Shown: positions 14,177 to 20,697 of the stretch, piece by piece
How the letters are laid out: each line of letters starts with the position of its first letter
Position numbering within the stretch: the stretch's first letter is position 1
From: UBA1206 sp045600105
Lineage (GTDB): Bacteria; Bacillota; Clostridia; Oscillospirales; CAG-382
Reading direction: 5' to 3'
Assembly: GCA_045600105.1 (NCBI GenBank)
Contig: JAZRXG010000024.1
Span: 1 to 35,411 of the forward strand
Length of the DNA: 35,411 nucleotides
Made by a program: the position numbers and the translations under genes
Notes under the pieces: generated by a model
What the model was told of the DNA's origin: nothing
Seen by the model: only the letters and a program-made list of their open reading frames with translations
The model's database searches: none

Positions 14177-14632
14177 GTGAAAATTCTCGTTTTGTCCGAC
14201 TCGCACGGCGACGAAAGCGTCATCGAGCAGGCTTACGAACGCGAAAAGCCGGACGAGGTCATCTTCCTCGGCGACGGGATACGCGACATTGAATTTTTCT
14301 CCTACGCCTGCCCCGGGGCAAGGGTCTCCGCCGTGCGCGGAAACTGCGACTTTTTCGCCCGGAACGGTGAAGAATTCGTTGAAAAATACGGAGATGTTAC
14401 CGTTTTTGCCTGCCACGGACACGCGTACGGCGTCAAAAGCGGAAAAGCGAACCTTGCCTGCGCCGCAAAAAAGAAAGGCGCGTCCATCGCGCTTTTCGGT
14501 CACACGCACGACCCGTTCCTCGGTGAACACGAAAACGTGACTTTGTTCAATCCCGGCAGCATACGAAACGAGCGTTACGGAATAATAAACGCGGAAAACG
14601 GCTCGTTCGAATGTATGCTCAAATGTCTCTGA
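14177..14632 (+). CDS. YfcE/MJ0936-type metallophosphoesterase
   Basis: This calcineurin-like phosphoesterase of 151 residues has all metal-site motifs: DSHGD near the start, FLGDGIRD, VRGNCDF, CHGHAYG and FGHTHDP, with a final FNPGSIRN. These small enzymes hydrolyse phosphodiesters in a Mn/Ni-dependent way; the natural substrate is unknown. I prefer the GTG at 14177 because the family begins with (M)KILVLSDSHG and GGCGGTG lies 6 nt upstream. A TTG at 14162 or a GTG at 14168 are possible earlier starts. It is first in a likely operon with the phosphate symporter gene. Confidence 0.9.
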   Translation: MKILVLSDSHGDESVIEQAYEREKPDEVIFLGDGIRDIEFFSYACPGARVSAVRGNCDFFARNGEEFVEKYGDVTVFACHGHAYGVKSGKANLACAAKKKGASIALFGHTHDPFLGEHENVTLFNPGSIRNERYGIINAENGSFECMLKCL

Positions 14633-14677
14633 CGTTAATTCACGCCGCAAAGGCGCATAAAATAAGGACGTGATAAA

Positions 14678-16366
14678 ATGCCTGAAACAGTATACGGCGC
14701 TTTCCTCCTGCTCGGAGGTATCGGTCTGTTCCTCTACGGAATAAACTACGTTTCCAAATCTCTCGAAGACGCCGCGGGCGACAATTTAAGAAAGATACTC
14801 GAAAAAACGACCGGCAAAGGCGTTTTTGCCTTCCTCATAGGCATACTCGTGACCGTGCTCATCCAGAGCTCGGGCGTCACGAGCGTCATTACCGTCGGCT
14901 TCGTCAACGCGGGCTTCATGGAGCTCGTCAACGCGCTCTACGTCATGCTCGGTGCCAACATCGGTACGACGGTGACGTCGCAGATCATCGCGTTCAAGAT
15001 AGACTCGATAGCGCCGCTGATACTCTTTGCCGGCGCCATAATGTTCCTGTTCATCAAGAACCGCGTCGTCAAAAAGACCGGCGCCGTAATACTCGGCTTC
15101 GGTATGCTTTTCGTGGGCATTTTCATAATGAACCTTTCGGTCGACAAGCTGCCGGTCGATAAATTCATTGAGTTTTTCCTCACCACCTTCGGCAGCCCCG
15201 TACCGTCGCTGCTCCTCGGCATCGTCGTCACGGCGATAATCCAGTCGTCGTCGGCGTCCATCGGTATATTGCAGGTACTCGTCGCGACTTCCGCCGCCTC
15301 CGCCGGAATCGGGCTTGAAAACGTCATGTATATCATCATCGGCATGAACATCGGCGCGGTCATGCCCGTCATCCTCGTTTCCATCAGCGGCAACCGCCGT
15401 TCAAGACGTGCGTCTCTCGTCGCTTTGACCGCAAAACTGTTGGGATCGGTCATTTTTATCGCAGCCCTTCTCATTTTCCCGCAGATCACCGATTTTGTCA
15501 AAGGTCTGACCGAAGACGACGTTTCGCGTCAGATAGCAAACTTCCACCTGCTTTACAACATCGTTTCAAACTTCGCGGTCATCCCGTTCGTGCACATCAT
15601 CTGCAAATTCATCACAAAACTGATGCCGGACAAACAGGACGAGGAATTCTCGAGCCAGAGACTTCTGTATATCGACGAAAACTCACTCATCAACCCCGCG
15701 CTTGCCGTCAAGCAGGTCAAGCAGGAGGTCATGAGAATGGCGTATATCGCACGCGACAACATAAAACTGTCGCTCGAGTCGTTCTTTGAAAAAGACACCG
15801 AAAAGGCGGAACGCGTTTTTGAGGTCGAAAAGACGATAAACTACCTCAACCACCAGATAACGGGCTTCCTCGTCGGTATCCACGGCAGCGAGATATATGA
15901 CAACGACATCAAAGAAGCGGGCATTATGCTCCGCGTCGTGTCGGATATCGAGCGTCTCGGCGACCATGCCGAAAACATCGCCGAATACGCGGTGTCACTT
16001 GCAAATACAAAGGCGAAAATGAGCGACGAAGCTCTCGAAGAAATAAAAACCACCGCCGAACGCACCATGCAGACCATCGAGCTCGCGCTCGACGTGTACG
16101 ACAAGAACCGTTTCGACTGCCTCGGAAGAGTCAGCGAGCTCGAGGAAGAAGTCGACGAGCTGCAGGAAACCTATATCGAAAATCACATCGAACGCCTCAA
16201 GAAAGATAAATGCGATCCCCGCGGAGGCGTCATATTCACCGACATAATCACCGACCTTGAACGCTGCTCCGACCATGGCATCAACATCGCTTACGCCATC
16301 AACGGCGAAAAAACGACCGTCAAACTCAAAAAAGCCTACGTCGTCACGCGCGACCTCAACGCGTAG
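14678..16366 (+). CDS. Na/Pi cotransporter family protein with C-terminal PhoU domains
   Basis: This 562-residue membrane protein has an N-terminal half (about 1-310) with two inverted symporter repeats marked by QSSGVTSVITVGFVNAG with GANIGTTVTSQ, and QSSSASIGILQVL with GMNIGAVMPV. These are the QSS motifs of the NptA/SLC34 family. The C-terminal half (about 340-550) is helical and PhoU-like (VVSDIERLGDHAENIAEYA, ITDLERCSDHGINIAYAI, with metal-binding acidic/His motifs). It likely imports phosphate with sodium, with regulation by the PhoU part; efflux has also been proposed for homologues. The ribosome site is AAGGACGTG. It probably shares the phosphoesterase promoter. Confidence 0.93.
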   Translation: MPETVYGAFLLLGGIGLFLYGINYVSKSLEDAAGDNLRKILEKTTGKGVFAFLIGILVTVLIQSSGVTSVITVGFVNAGFMELVNALYVMLGANIGTTVTSQIIAFKIDSIAPLILFAGAIMFLFIKNRVVKKTGAVILGFGMLFVGIFIMNLSVDKLPVDKFIEFFLTTFGSPVPSLLLGIVVTAIIQSSSASIGILQVLVATSAASAGIGLENVMYIIIGMNIGAVMPVILVSISGNRRSRRASLVALTAKLLGSVIFIAALLIFPQITDFVKGLTEDDVSRQIANFHLLYNIVSNFAVIPFVHIICKFITKLMPDKQDEEFSSQRLLYIDENSLINPALAVKQVKQEVMRMAYIARDNIKLSLESFFEKDTEKAERVFEVEKTINYLNHQITGFLVGIHGSEIYDNDIKEAGIMLRVVSDIERLGDHAENIAEYAVSLANTKAKMSDEALEEIKTTAERTMQTIELALDVYDKNRFDCLGRVSELEEEVDELQETYIENHIERLKKDKCDPRGGVIFTDIITDLERCSDHGINIAYAINGEKTTVKLKKAYVVTRDLNA

Positions 16367-16378
16367 AGGTAAAAGAAT

Positions 16379-17275
16379 ATGAAGTGGTTCGTTTTTGCTC
16401 TTCTCACCCTCCTCGCATGGGGAGGCGCGGATATGTTCTACAAGCTGTCGGCTGACGGCAGGGAAAAATACACACATCTCAAGACCGCGTCGGCGGTCGG
16501 CATCGTGATGGGTATCCACGCTTTCATATACCTGCTCACGAACGACGGGATCGGCTTTGACGTCATGGACGTCGTAAAATATCTGCCCGTTTCTGCGTGC
16601 TACATCGTCAGCATGGTGGTGGGCTATTTCGGGCTCCGCTATCTCACGCTTTCGGTATCGTCGCCCATACAGAACTCGTCGGGCGCACTGGTCGCGATCT
16701 TCGCGCTCATCTTCTTCAGCCAAAAGCCGTCTTCTCTCGGCATCGTCGCCATCGTTCTGCTTTCGGCAGGCGTCTTCGCGCTGTCGTTCATCGAAAGCAG
16801 GGAAGAGTCGGCGGAACGGAAAAAAGCCGAAAAGAAGTACACCACAAGCGTTTTCGCGGTGACTTTTCCGCTGCTTTACTGCCTCATCGATGCCGCGGGC
16901 ACCTTCCTCGACGGTCTCTACCTTGACGAAAAGGGCTGGATGACCGAGGACGAGGCGCTGCTGGCGTACGAAACGACGTTTTTCGTCGTGGGCGTCGTCT
17001 GCCTCGTCTATCTCGTATTTTTCAAAAAAGAACGTCTGACCCCCCGCACGGAAGGCAAGCGCTACGCGGCAGCCCTGCTCGAAACGGCGGGACAGTTCAC
17101 CTACGTTTACGCAATGGCGTCGGCTTCGACCGTCGCCGCCCCAATGATCTCCGCCTACTGCGTTGTCTCGATGATACTTTCGGCGATCTTCCTCAAGGAA
17201 AAGCTGTCGATCCCCAAGTACGCCGCCATCGCGGTGATAGTCGTGGGAATAGTCATAATGGGAACGATGGAGTAA
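16379..17275 (+). CDS. EamA/DMT-superfamily transporter
   Basis: This 298-residue protein has ten hydrophobic segments in two EamA repeats, starting FVFALLTLLAWGGADMFYKLSA and with SVSSPIQNSSGALVAIFALIFF, AAPMISAYCVVSMILSAIFLKEKLSIPKYAAIAVIVVGI. The family exports or imports metabolites such as amino acids or nucleosides; the substrate is not predictable. A central charged loop (about 140-160, REESAERKKAEKK) separates the repeats. It starts 12 nt after the phosphate symporter with an AGAGGT ribosome site and is the last gene of this operon, followed at once by a terminator. Confidence 0.9.
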   Translation: MKWFVFALLTLLAWGGADMFYKLSADGREKYTHLKTASAVGIVMGIHAFIYLLTNDGIGFDVMDVVKYLPVSACYIVSMVVGYFGLRYLTLSVSSPIQNSSGALVAIFALIFFSQKPSSLGIVAIVLLSAGVFALSFIESREESAERKKAEKKYTTSVFAVTFPLLYCLIDAAGTFLDGLYLDEKGWMTEDEALLAYETTFFVVGVVCLVYLVFFKKERLTPRTEGKRYAAALLETAGQFTYVYAMASASTVAAPMISAYCVVSMILSAIFLKEKLSIPKYAAIAVIVVGIVIMGTME

Positions 17276-17276
17276 G

Positions 17277-17310
17277 AAAAAAAGGATTTCCGGTGACGGA
17301 AATCCTTTTT
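17277..17310 (+). terminator. Terminator after the EamA gene, GGATTTCCG family
   Basis: AAAAAGGATTTCCG pairs with CGGAAATCCTTTTT around a GTGA loop, a GNRA-type tetraloop. It starts right after the stop codon. Copy 4 of the hairpin family. Confidence 0.92.
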
Positions 17311-17318
17311 CAGCTAAA

Positions 17319-17492
17319 AGGTAAGAAGTAAGAGTGAAGAAGTAAGGTAGAATTCCGCACATTTCCGTGCGGAATTCTTCGATCGGTTTTTTACTGATAG
17401 TTTATAGTAAATAACTCAAAACGTTGGATTTCCGTGCGAAAACGCACGGAAATCTTCCTTACTTCTTACCTATTACTTTTTACTTCTTACCT
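17319..17492. repeat. MITE-like dyad element with two internal hairpins
   Basis: AGGTAAGAAGTAA (17319-17331) is the exact reverse complement of TTACTTCTTACCT (17480-17492), and GAAGTAAGG (17339-17347) matches CCTTACTTC (17457-17465). Inside are two family hairpins: GAATTCCGCAC/GTGCGGAATTC (17350-17377) and GATTTCCGTGCG/CGCACGGAAATC (17427-17454). The whole ~174-bp unit, between convergent genes, could fold as one cruciform. No coding potential and no evident target-site duplication. Confidence 0.7.
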
Positions 17493-17494
17493 AA

Positions 17495-17535
17495 AAAAAT
17501 CGCTCTTCGCATTTTCACGCGAAGAGCTGATTTTT
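17495..17535. terminator. Bidirectional terminator between the EamA gene and jag
   Basis: GCTCTTCGC (17502-17510) pairs with GCGAAGAGC (17519-17527). A run of A on the left and of T on the right gives a T-tract in both directions, so it serves the minus-strand jag operon and stops any read-through on the plus strand. The right T-run reaches the jag stop codon. Confidence 0.88.
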
Positions 17536-18176
17536 TATTTTCCTGTCTTCTTCATCTTATGCTCGGGGCACACGATCACTTTTCTTTCGGCGTCGGTTCC
17601 GACGGAGTAGGTGCTGACACCCTTGATGTTCTGCACCTCGGAATGGATTATGCGTCTTTCATAAGCCGACATGGGTTCAAGCGCGAACGATCTGTCGTAT
17701 TTGAGCGCTTTCTCCGCCATACGCTGAGCGAGCTGAACGAGAGAAGCACGGCGTTTTTCACGGTAGCCTTCGATATCTACCGAAACGCGGTAATAATCCT
17801 TGAGTCCCTTGTTTGCCGCGAGAGTGGCAAGATACTGGAGAGAGTCAAGAACGTCACCGTGACGGCCGATAAGAAGCCCGAGACCTTCGCCGCCGACCTT
17901 TACGGTGCAGCCTTCTTCGTCGGTCTCGACCGAAACCGCGGCTTCGATACCCATATTTGCAAGAAGTGTTTTGATGAATTCCTCTGCTTTGTCCGCAGGG
18001 GTGGGGTCATAAACGACTTTGACGATTGCGTCGCTTGCTCCGATGCCGAGGATACCCTTGCGCGGTTCCTGAAGAACCTCGTAGGTGACCTTGTCAACGG
18101 CAACACCGAGCTCGCCTGCGCCGAGCTCGACCGCGAGCTCGATCGTCTTTGCGTTCTGGATTACTTCTTTCTGCAT
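17535..18176 (-). CDS. jag: RNA-binding protein Jag/KhpB (SpoIIIJ-associated)
   Basis: This 213-residue protein has three modules: Jag-N (about 1-50, ending in LQEPRKGILGIGASDA), a KH domain with GLLIGRHGDVLDSLQYL (about 98-115), and a C-terminal R3H domain with MSAYERRIIHSEV (about 168-180). It binds RNA together with KhpA and affects cell division and envelope synthesis in Firmicutes. It is the last gene of the rpmH-rnpA-yidD-yidC-jag cluster, 37 nt after yidC, with a weak AAGAAAG ribosome site. mnmE and mnmG, which commonly follow jag, are not next to it here. Confidence 0.96.
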   Translation of the reverse strand: MQKEVIQNAKTIELAVELGAGELGVAVDKVTYEVLQEPRKGILGIGASDAIVKVVYDPTPADKAEEFIKTLLANMGIEAAVSVETDEEGCTVKVGGEGLGLLIGRHGDVLDSLQYLATLAANKGLKDYYRVSVDIEGYREKRRASLVQLAQRMAEKALKYDRSFALEPMSAYERRIIHSEVQNIKGVSTYSVGTDAERKVIVCPEHKMKKTGK

Positions 18177-18213
18177 AATTATCTGTCAACTTTCTTTTTT
18201 GTTGCGCCGTCTG

Positions 18214-19551
18214 TCATTTTTTGTCGGACTTATCGACCCAGTCGACCTTTGTTTCAATATCGCTGTCATCTCCGGAAAGCATTTCATAGCTGCTGTTTTT
18301 CGGAGTATCGGTCTTCATATCATCATTGGGCTCGTCCTTGAGTTCTTCTTTTTTGACGGCAAGGTGGTCATAGCTGTCGTCGTCTTCGTCGACTTCGATG
18401 GTGATGACCTTTTTCTTTCTTGATTTGATCTGTCTTTTGATCTCTGCGAGTTCTTCCTCGGTCACAACGGGAATGGGATACATTTTGGCAAGAATGTAGT
18501 TCTCGGCGACGCTGAGACAGGTACGTACTATCCAGTAAACGCCGATAGCCACGGGGAACGTCGCGAAGCTCAGGTAAGCGGAGAAAAGGGGAAGTCCCCA
18601 TTTCATGAGGAAACCGCCGCCCATGCCGTTATCGGCACCGGCAGGCTGAGGATTGAGCTTTTTCGTGACGTAGAACTGCCAGACTGAGGAAAGGAAAACG
18701 AGAAGCGGGATGATGAGCATCAGCGAGAAGCCTTTTTCACTCGGGGTATAAAGAAGATTGATACCGAGGAAAGTGAATTTGGGAAGCGATTTTTCCACGT
18801 CAGGTGAAAAAATCATTTCTTCCGTGATGTTCTTGTTGATTATCTCGTCGCTTACTCCGTTGTTTTTGAGATTTGTTTTGATCGCGGCGCGTTCGTCATT
18901 GATAATGAACTTGGTGACTTCAAGCTCGAACGATTCGTTCTTTACGAAATTTTTCGCGTCGTCGTATGCGCCGTATCTCGATCTCAGACTTTCGAGACTT
19001 TTTTTGAGAGAGGAAAGATTGTCACTGAACTTTTTCGCTTCTTCCGACGCTTCGGCTGCATCGGCGTCCGACAAAATAAGTTTGGATTCATCTATCGCTT
19101 TGATACCGCCGTCGACGATATTGTAGGCGGTCTCGTGCTGATCCTTTACGTTGACCTTGGGTGTGGTCGCGTAGGTCAGCGGCATTCTGATAACGCTCCA
19201 GAGGATAATGATGATGGGAAGCTGGATAAGGAGCGGCAGACAGCCGGAGAACGGAGAATATCCTTCTCTCTGATAGAGCTCCTGGATCTCCATGTTCATC
19301 TTCTGCTGTGTCACTCTGTCGGTCCTGCCCTTGTACTTCTCACGGATGAGCATTTCCTTTGGTCTCAGCTGAGCTTGCTTGACGGTAGTCTTCTGGCGCT
19401 TGATCCCGAATGGGAAAAGAACGACCTGCATAATGACGGAAAACAGAATTATGGCAAAAATATAATATCCGCCCGTCAGATTACAGCAGACTTTCAAAAG
19501 CCAACCGAACGCGGTATAAAATATACCGAAAATACCTGTACTACTGCACAT
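18214..19551 (-). CDS. yidC: Membrane protein insertase YidC with an unusual extracellular insertion
   Basis: This 445-residue Oxa1/YidC/Alb3 protein inserts membrane proteins with or without SecYEG. The core is clear: a first membrane segment (YYIFAIILFSVIMQVVLFPF, about 29-48), a cytosolic hairpin with REKYKGRTDRVTQQKMNMEIQELYQREGYSP, CLPLLIQLPIIIILWSVIR (about 104-122), then FSLMLIIPLLVFLSSVWQFYV and PLFSAYLSFATFPVAIGVYWIV. Residues about 128-253 form a charged, helical insertion that most YidC proteins lack. The groove arginine of well-studied homologues is replaced by Gln42. The N-terminus has no lipobox. The tail (about 370-445) is long, basic, then acidic. The start at 19551 lies two bases after the yidD stop. 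Confidence 0.95.
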   Translation of the reverse strand: MCSSTGIFGIFYTAFGWLLKVCCNLTGGYYIFAIILFSVIMQVVLFPFGIKRQKTTVKQAQLRPKEMLIREKYKGRTDRVTQQKMNMEIQELYQREGYSPFSGCLPLLIQLPIIIILWSVIRMPLTYATTPKVNVKDQHETAYNIVDGGIKAIDESKLILSDADAAEASEEAKKFSDNLSSLKKSLESLRSRYGAYDDAKNFVKNESFELEVTKFIINDERAAIKTNLKNNGVSDEIINKNITEEMIFSPDVEKSLPKFTFLGINLLYTPSEKGFSLMLIIPLLVFLSSVWQFYVTKKLNPQPAGADNGMGGGFLMKWGLPLFSAYLSFATFPVAIGVYWIVRTCLSVAENYILAKMYPIPVVTEEELAEIKRQIKSRKKKVITIEVDEDDDSYDHLAVKKEELKDEPNDDMKTDTPKNSSYEMLSGDDSDIETKVDWVDKSDKK

Positions 19552-19553
19552 AG

Positions 19554-19778
19554 TTAACCCTTTCTTTTCTGCGGTACGGGGTCATAACCGCCTTTGCAAA
19601 GGGGGTTACAACGCAATATTCTGTATAATGTGAGAAAAAAGCCAACGAAAGCCCCGCGGGTCTCGAACGCCTCGATGGCGTACTCCGAACAGGTCGGATA
19701 AAACCTGCAGGCTTTCGGCAGATAAGGGGAAATCTCTTTTTTGTAGAATCTGATAAGAGCAATAAAGAGCTTCTTCAT
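19554..19778 (-). CDS. yidD: Membrane protein insertion efficiency factor YidD
   Basis: This 74-residue amphipathic protein has the family signature RFYKKEISPYLPKACRFYPTCSEYA, with RCNPLCKGGYDPVP near its end; the three conserved Cys positions are present. YidD sits at the inner membrane face and aids YidC-dependent insertion. It overlaps rnpA by 4 nt and directly precedes yidC, the usual order. The full family length is present. Confidence 0.97.
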   Translation of the reverse strand: MKKLFIALIRFYKKEISPYLPKACRFYPTCSEYAIEAFETRGAFVGFFLTLYRILRCNPLCKGGYDPVPQKRKG

Positions 19779-20131
19779 GTCGATCCGTCCAGAAGGGCCG
19801 CCCTTTTCAATAAAATCGACAACTCGTCCGATATGTCCTCAAAAGAGGCGTCAACGGCGGGCTGCCTGGCGACAACGACAATAAGATAACCATCCTTCAC
19901 AACAGGCCAGACAAGACGCAAAGATTCCCTTATTAATCTCTTGGTGCGGTTTCTTACGACCGCCTTTCCCCTTGACTTCGATACGGTTATACCGACCCGC
20001 TTCTCGTCGTCTTTCCTGTTTTTCATAAAATAGACGATGATATACTGACCGGCAGACTTTTTACCTTTTGAATACAAACGCGAAAACAGATGGTTCTCGA
20101 CGATGGTATTCGGCTTACGGCTTCTTTCCAT
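19775..20131 (-). CDS. rnpA: Ribonuclease P protein component
   Basis: This 118-residue basic protein helps the RNase P RNA to mature tRNA 5' ends. The signature KRVGITVSKSRGKAVVRNRTKRLIRESLR contains the RNR motif, and the N-terminal FSRLYSKGKKSAGQYIIVYF follows the family. The start at 20131 lies 17 nt after rpmH. Its stop overlaps yidD (ATGA). Confidence 0.97.
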   Translation of the reverse strand: MERSRKPNTIVENHLFSRLYSKGKKSAGQYIIVYFMKNRKDDEKRVGITVSKSRGKAVVRNRTKRLIRESLRLVWPVVKDGYLIVVVARQPAVDASFEDISDELSILLKRAALLDGST

Positions 20132-20148
20132 TCAACAGATCACCTTAC

Positions 20149-20283
20149 TTAATAAGTAAGTCTTGCTCTGCCCTTCGCACGTCTTCTCTTCAATACTTTT
20201 CTTCCGTTGGCGTCAGCCATTCTCTTTCTGAAACCGTGTTCCATTTTTCTGTGACGCTTTTTAGGCTGGTAGGTTCTGAGCAT
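20149..20283 (-). CDS. rpmH: 50S ribosomal protein L34
   Basis: This 44-residue protein (MLRTYQPKKRHRKMEHGFRK..., ending KGRARLTY) matches L34 over its whole length. The start at 20283 is set by a strong AGGAGGTG 9 nt upstream; a longer frame to 20361 runs into the leader. The leader contains CGGCA-ACGCC-TGCCG on the minus strand (20336-20322) between T- and A-runs, which might modulate expression of the operon. This is the first gene of the cluster transcribed away from oriC. Confidence 0.97.
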   Translation of the reverse strand: MLRTYQPKKRHRKMEHGFRKRMADANGRKVLKRRRAKGRARLTY

Positions 20284-20366
20284 TTCAAATGCACCTCCTG
20301 ATTTATTTACGCTTTTTCGTGCGGCAGGCGTTGCCGAAAAAACCTCCCGACAAAAAGGCAAAGTAT

Positions 20367-20396
20367 ATTATAATCATATTTTGCTTCATTTGTCAA
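20367..20396 (-). promoter_or_regulatory. Promoter of the rpmH operon
   Basis: On the minus strand TTGACA (20396-20391) and TATAAT (20372-20367) with an 18-bp spacer; a TATGAT stretch precedes the -10. The leader to the L34 start codon is about 75 nt. Confidence 0.85.
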
Positions 20397-20471
20397 GGTT
20401 TTTTTTGGTTTTTTCTGTCTTTTTACAATTTTCAACACCCGAAACACGGTAATATGGGCGTATAAAGCAAG

Positions 20472-20594
20472 TTATCCACTTTTCCTCACGTGTGGAATCC
20501 ACCTTTGTGGAAAACAAAAACGCTTTTTTTCGCGTTCCGCGTAACGTCGAAAACGGAAATAATAGTATATATATTATAAAATATATAATATAAC
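20472..20594. other. oriC, left part: DnaA boxes and AT-rich unwinding tract
   Basis: TTATCCACT (20472-20480) differs from the DnaA box TTATCCACA at one base. TGTGGAAAA (20506-20514) is an inverted box TTTTCCACA, and TGTGGAATC (20491-20499) is a weaker inverted site. They are followed by a 35-nt stretch of almost only A and T (about 20557-20593), a likely DNA-unwinding element, just before the dnaA promoter. The order boxes, AT tract, dnaA matches Firmicute origins. Confidence 0.8.
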
Positions 20595-20596
20595 TC

Positions 20597-20625
20597 TTGA
20601 AAACCCGCAAAAGTTATGATATAAT
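20597..20625 (+). promoter_or_regulatory. Promoter of dnaA
   Basis: TTGAAA (20597-20602), a 17-bp spacer and TATAAT (20620-20625) with TGA before it (extended -10). It abuts the AT-rich tract, so unwinding and dnaA transcription could interact. Confidence 0.85.
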
Positions 20626-20650
20626 AAAGGGTGAAGTAATATAGACTGCA

Positions 20651-20670
20651 ATGTTTTTTTGAAAAAACAT
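20651..20670 (+). other. A/T palindrome in the dnaA leader
   Basis: ATGTTTTTT-TG-AAAAAACAT is a 9-bp stem between the dnaA promoter and the ribosome site CGGAGG. On RNA it would give a U-run paired with an A-run. It may affect stability or initiation. Confidence 0.5.
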
Positions 20671-20697
20671 CACATATATTTCAGACCGGAGGAAAAA

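Noticed and set aside
15995..17362. 455-codon minus-strand frame over the phosphate symporter and EamA genes
   Set aside because: It runs through two real plus-strand genes and a terminator; the translation is dominated by Arg, Glu and Asp, as expected from an antisense frame.
17319..17492. Insertion sequence
   Set aside because: The element is too short to encode a transposase and has no open frame of significance; it is listed as a MITE-like dyad instead.
20659..20697. TTG start for dnaA
   Set aside because: It lies in the leader palindrome without a ribosome site; CGGAGG fits the ATG at 20698.
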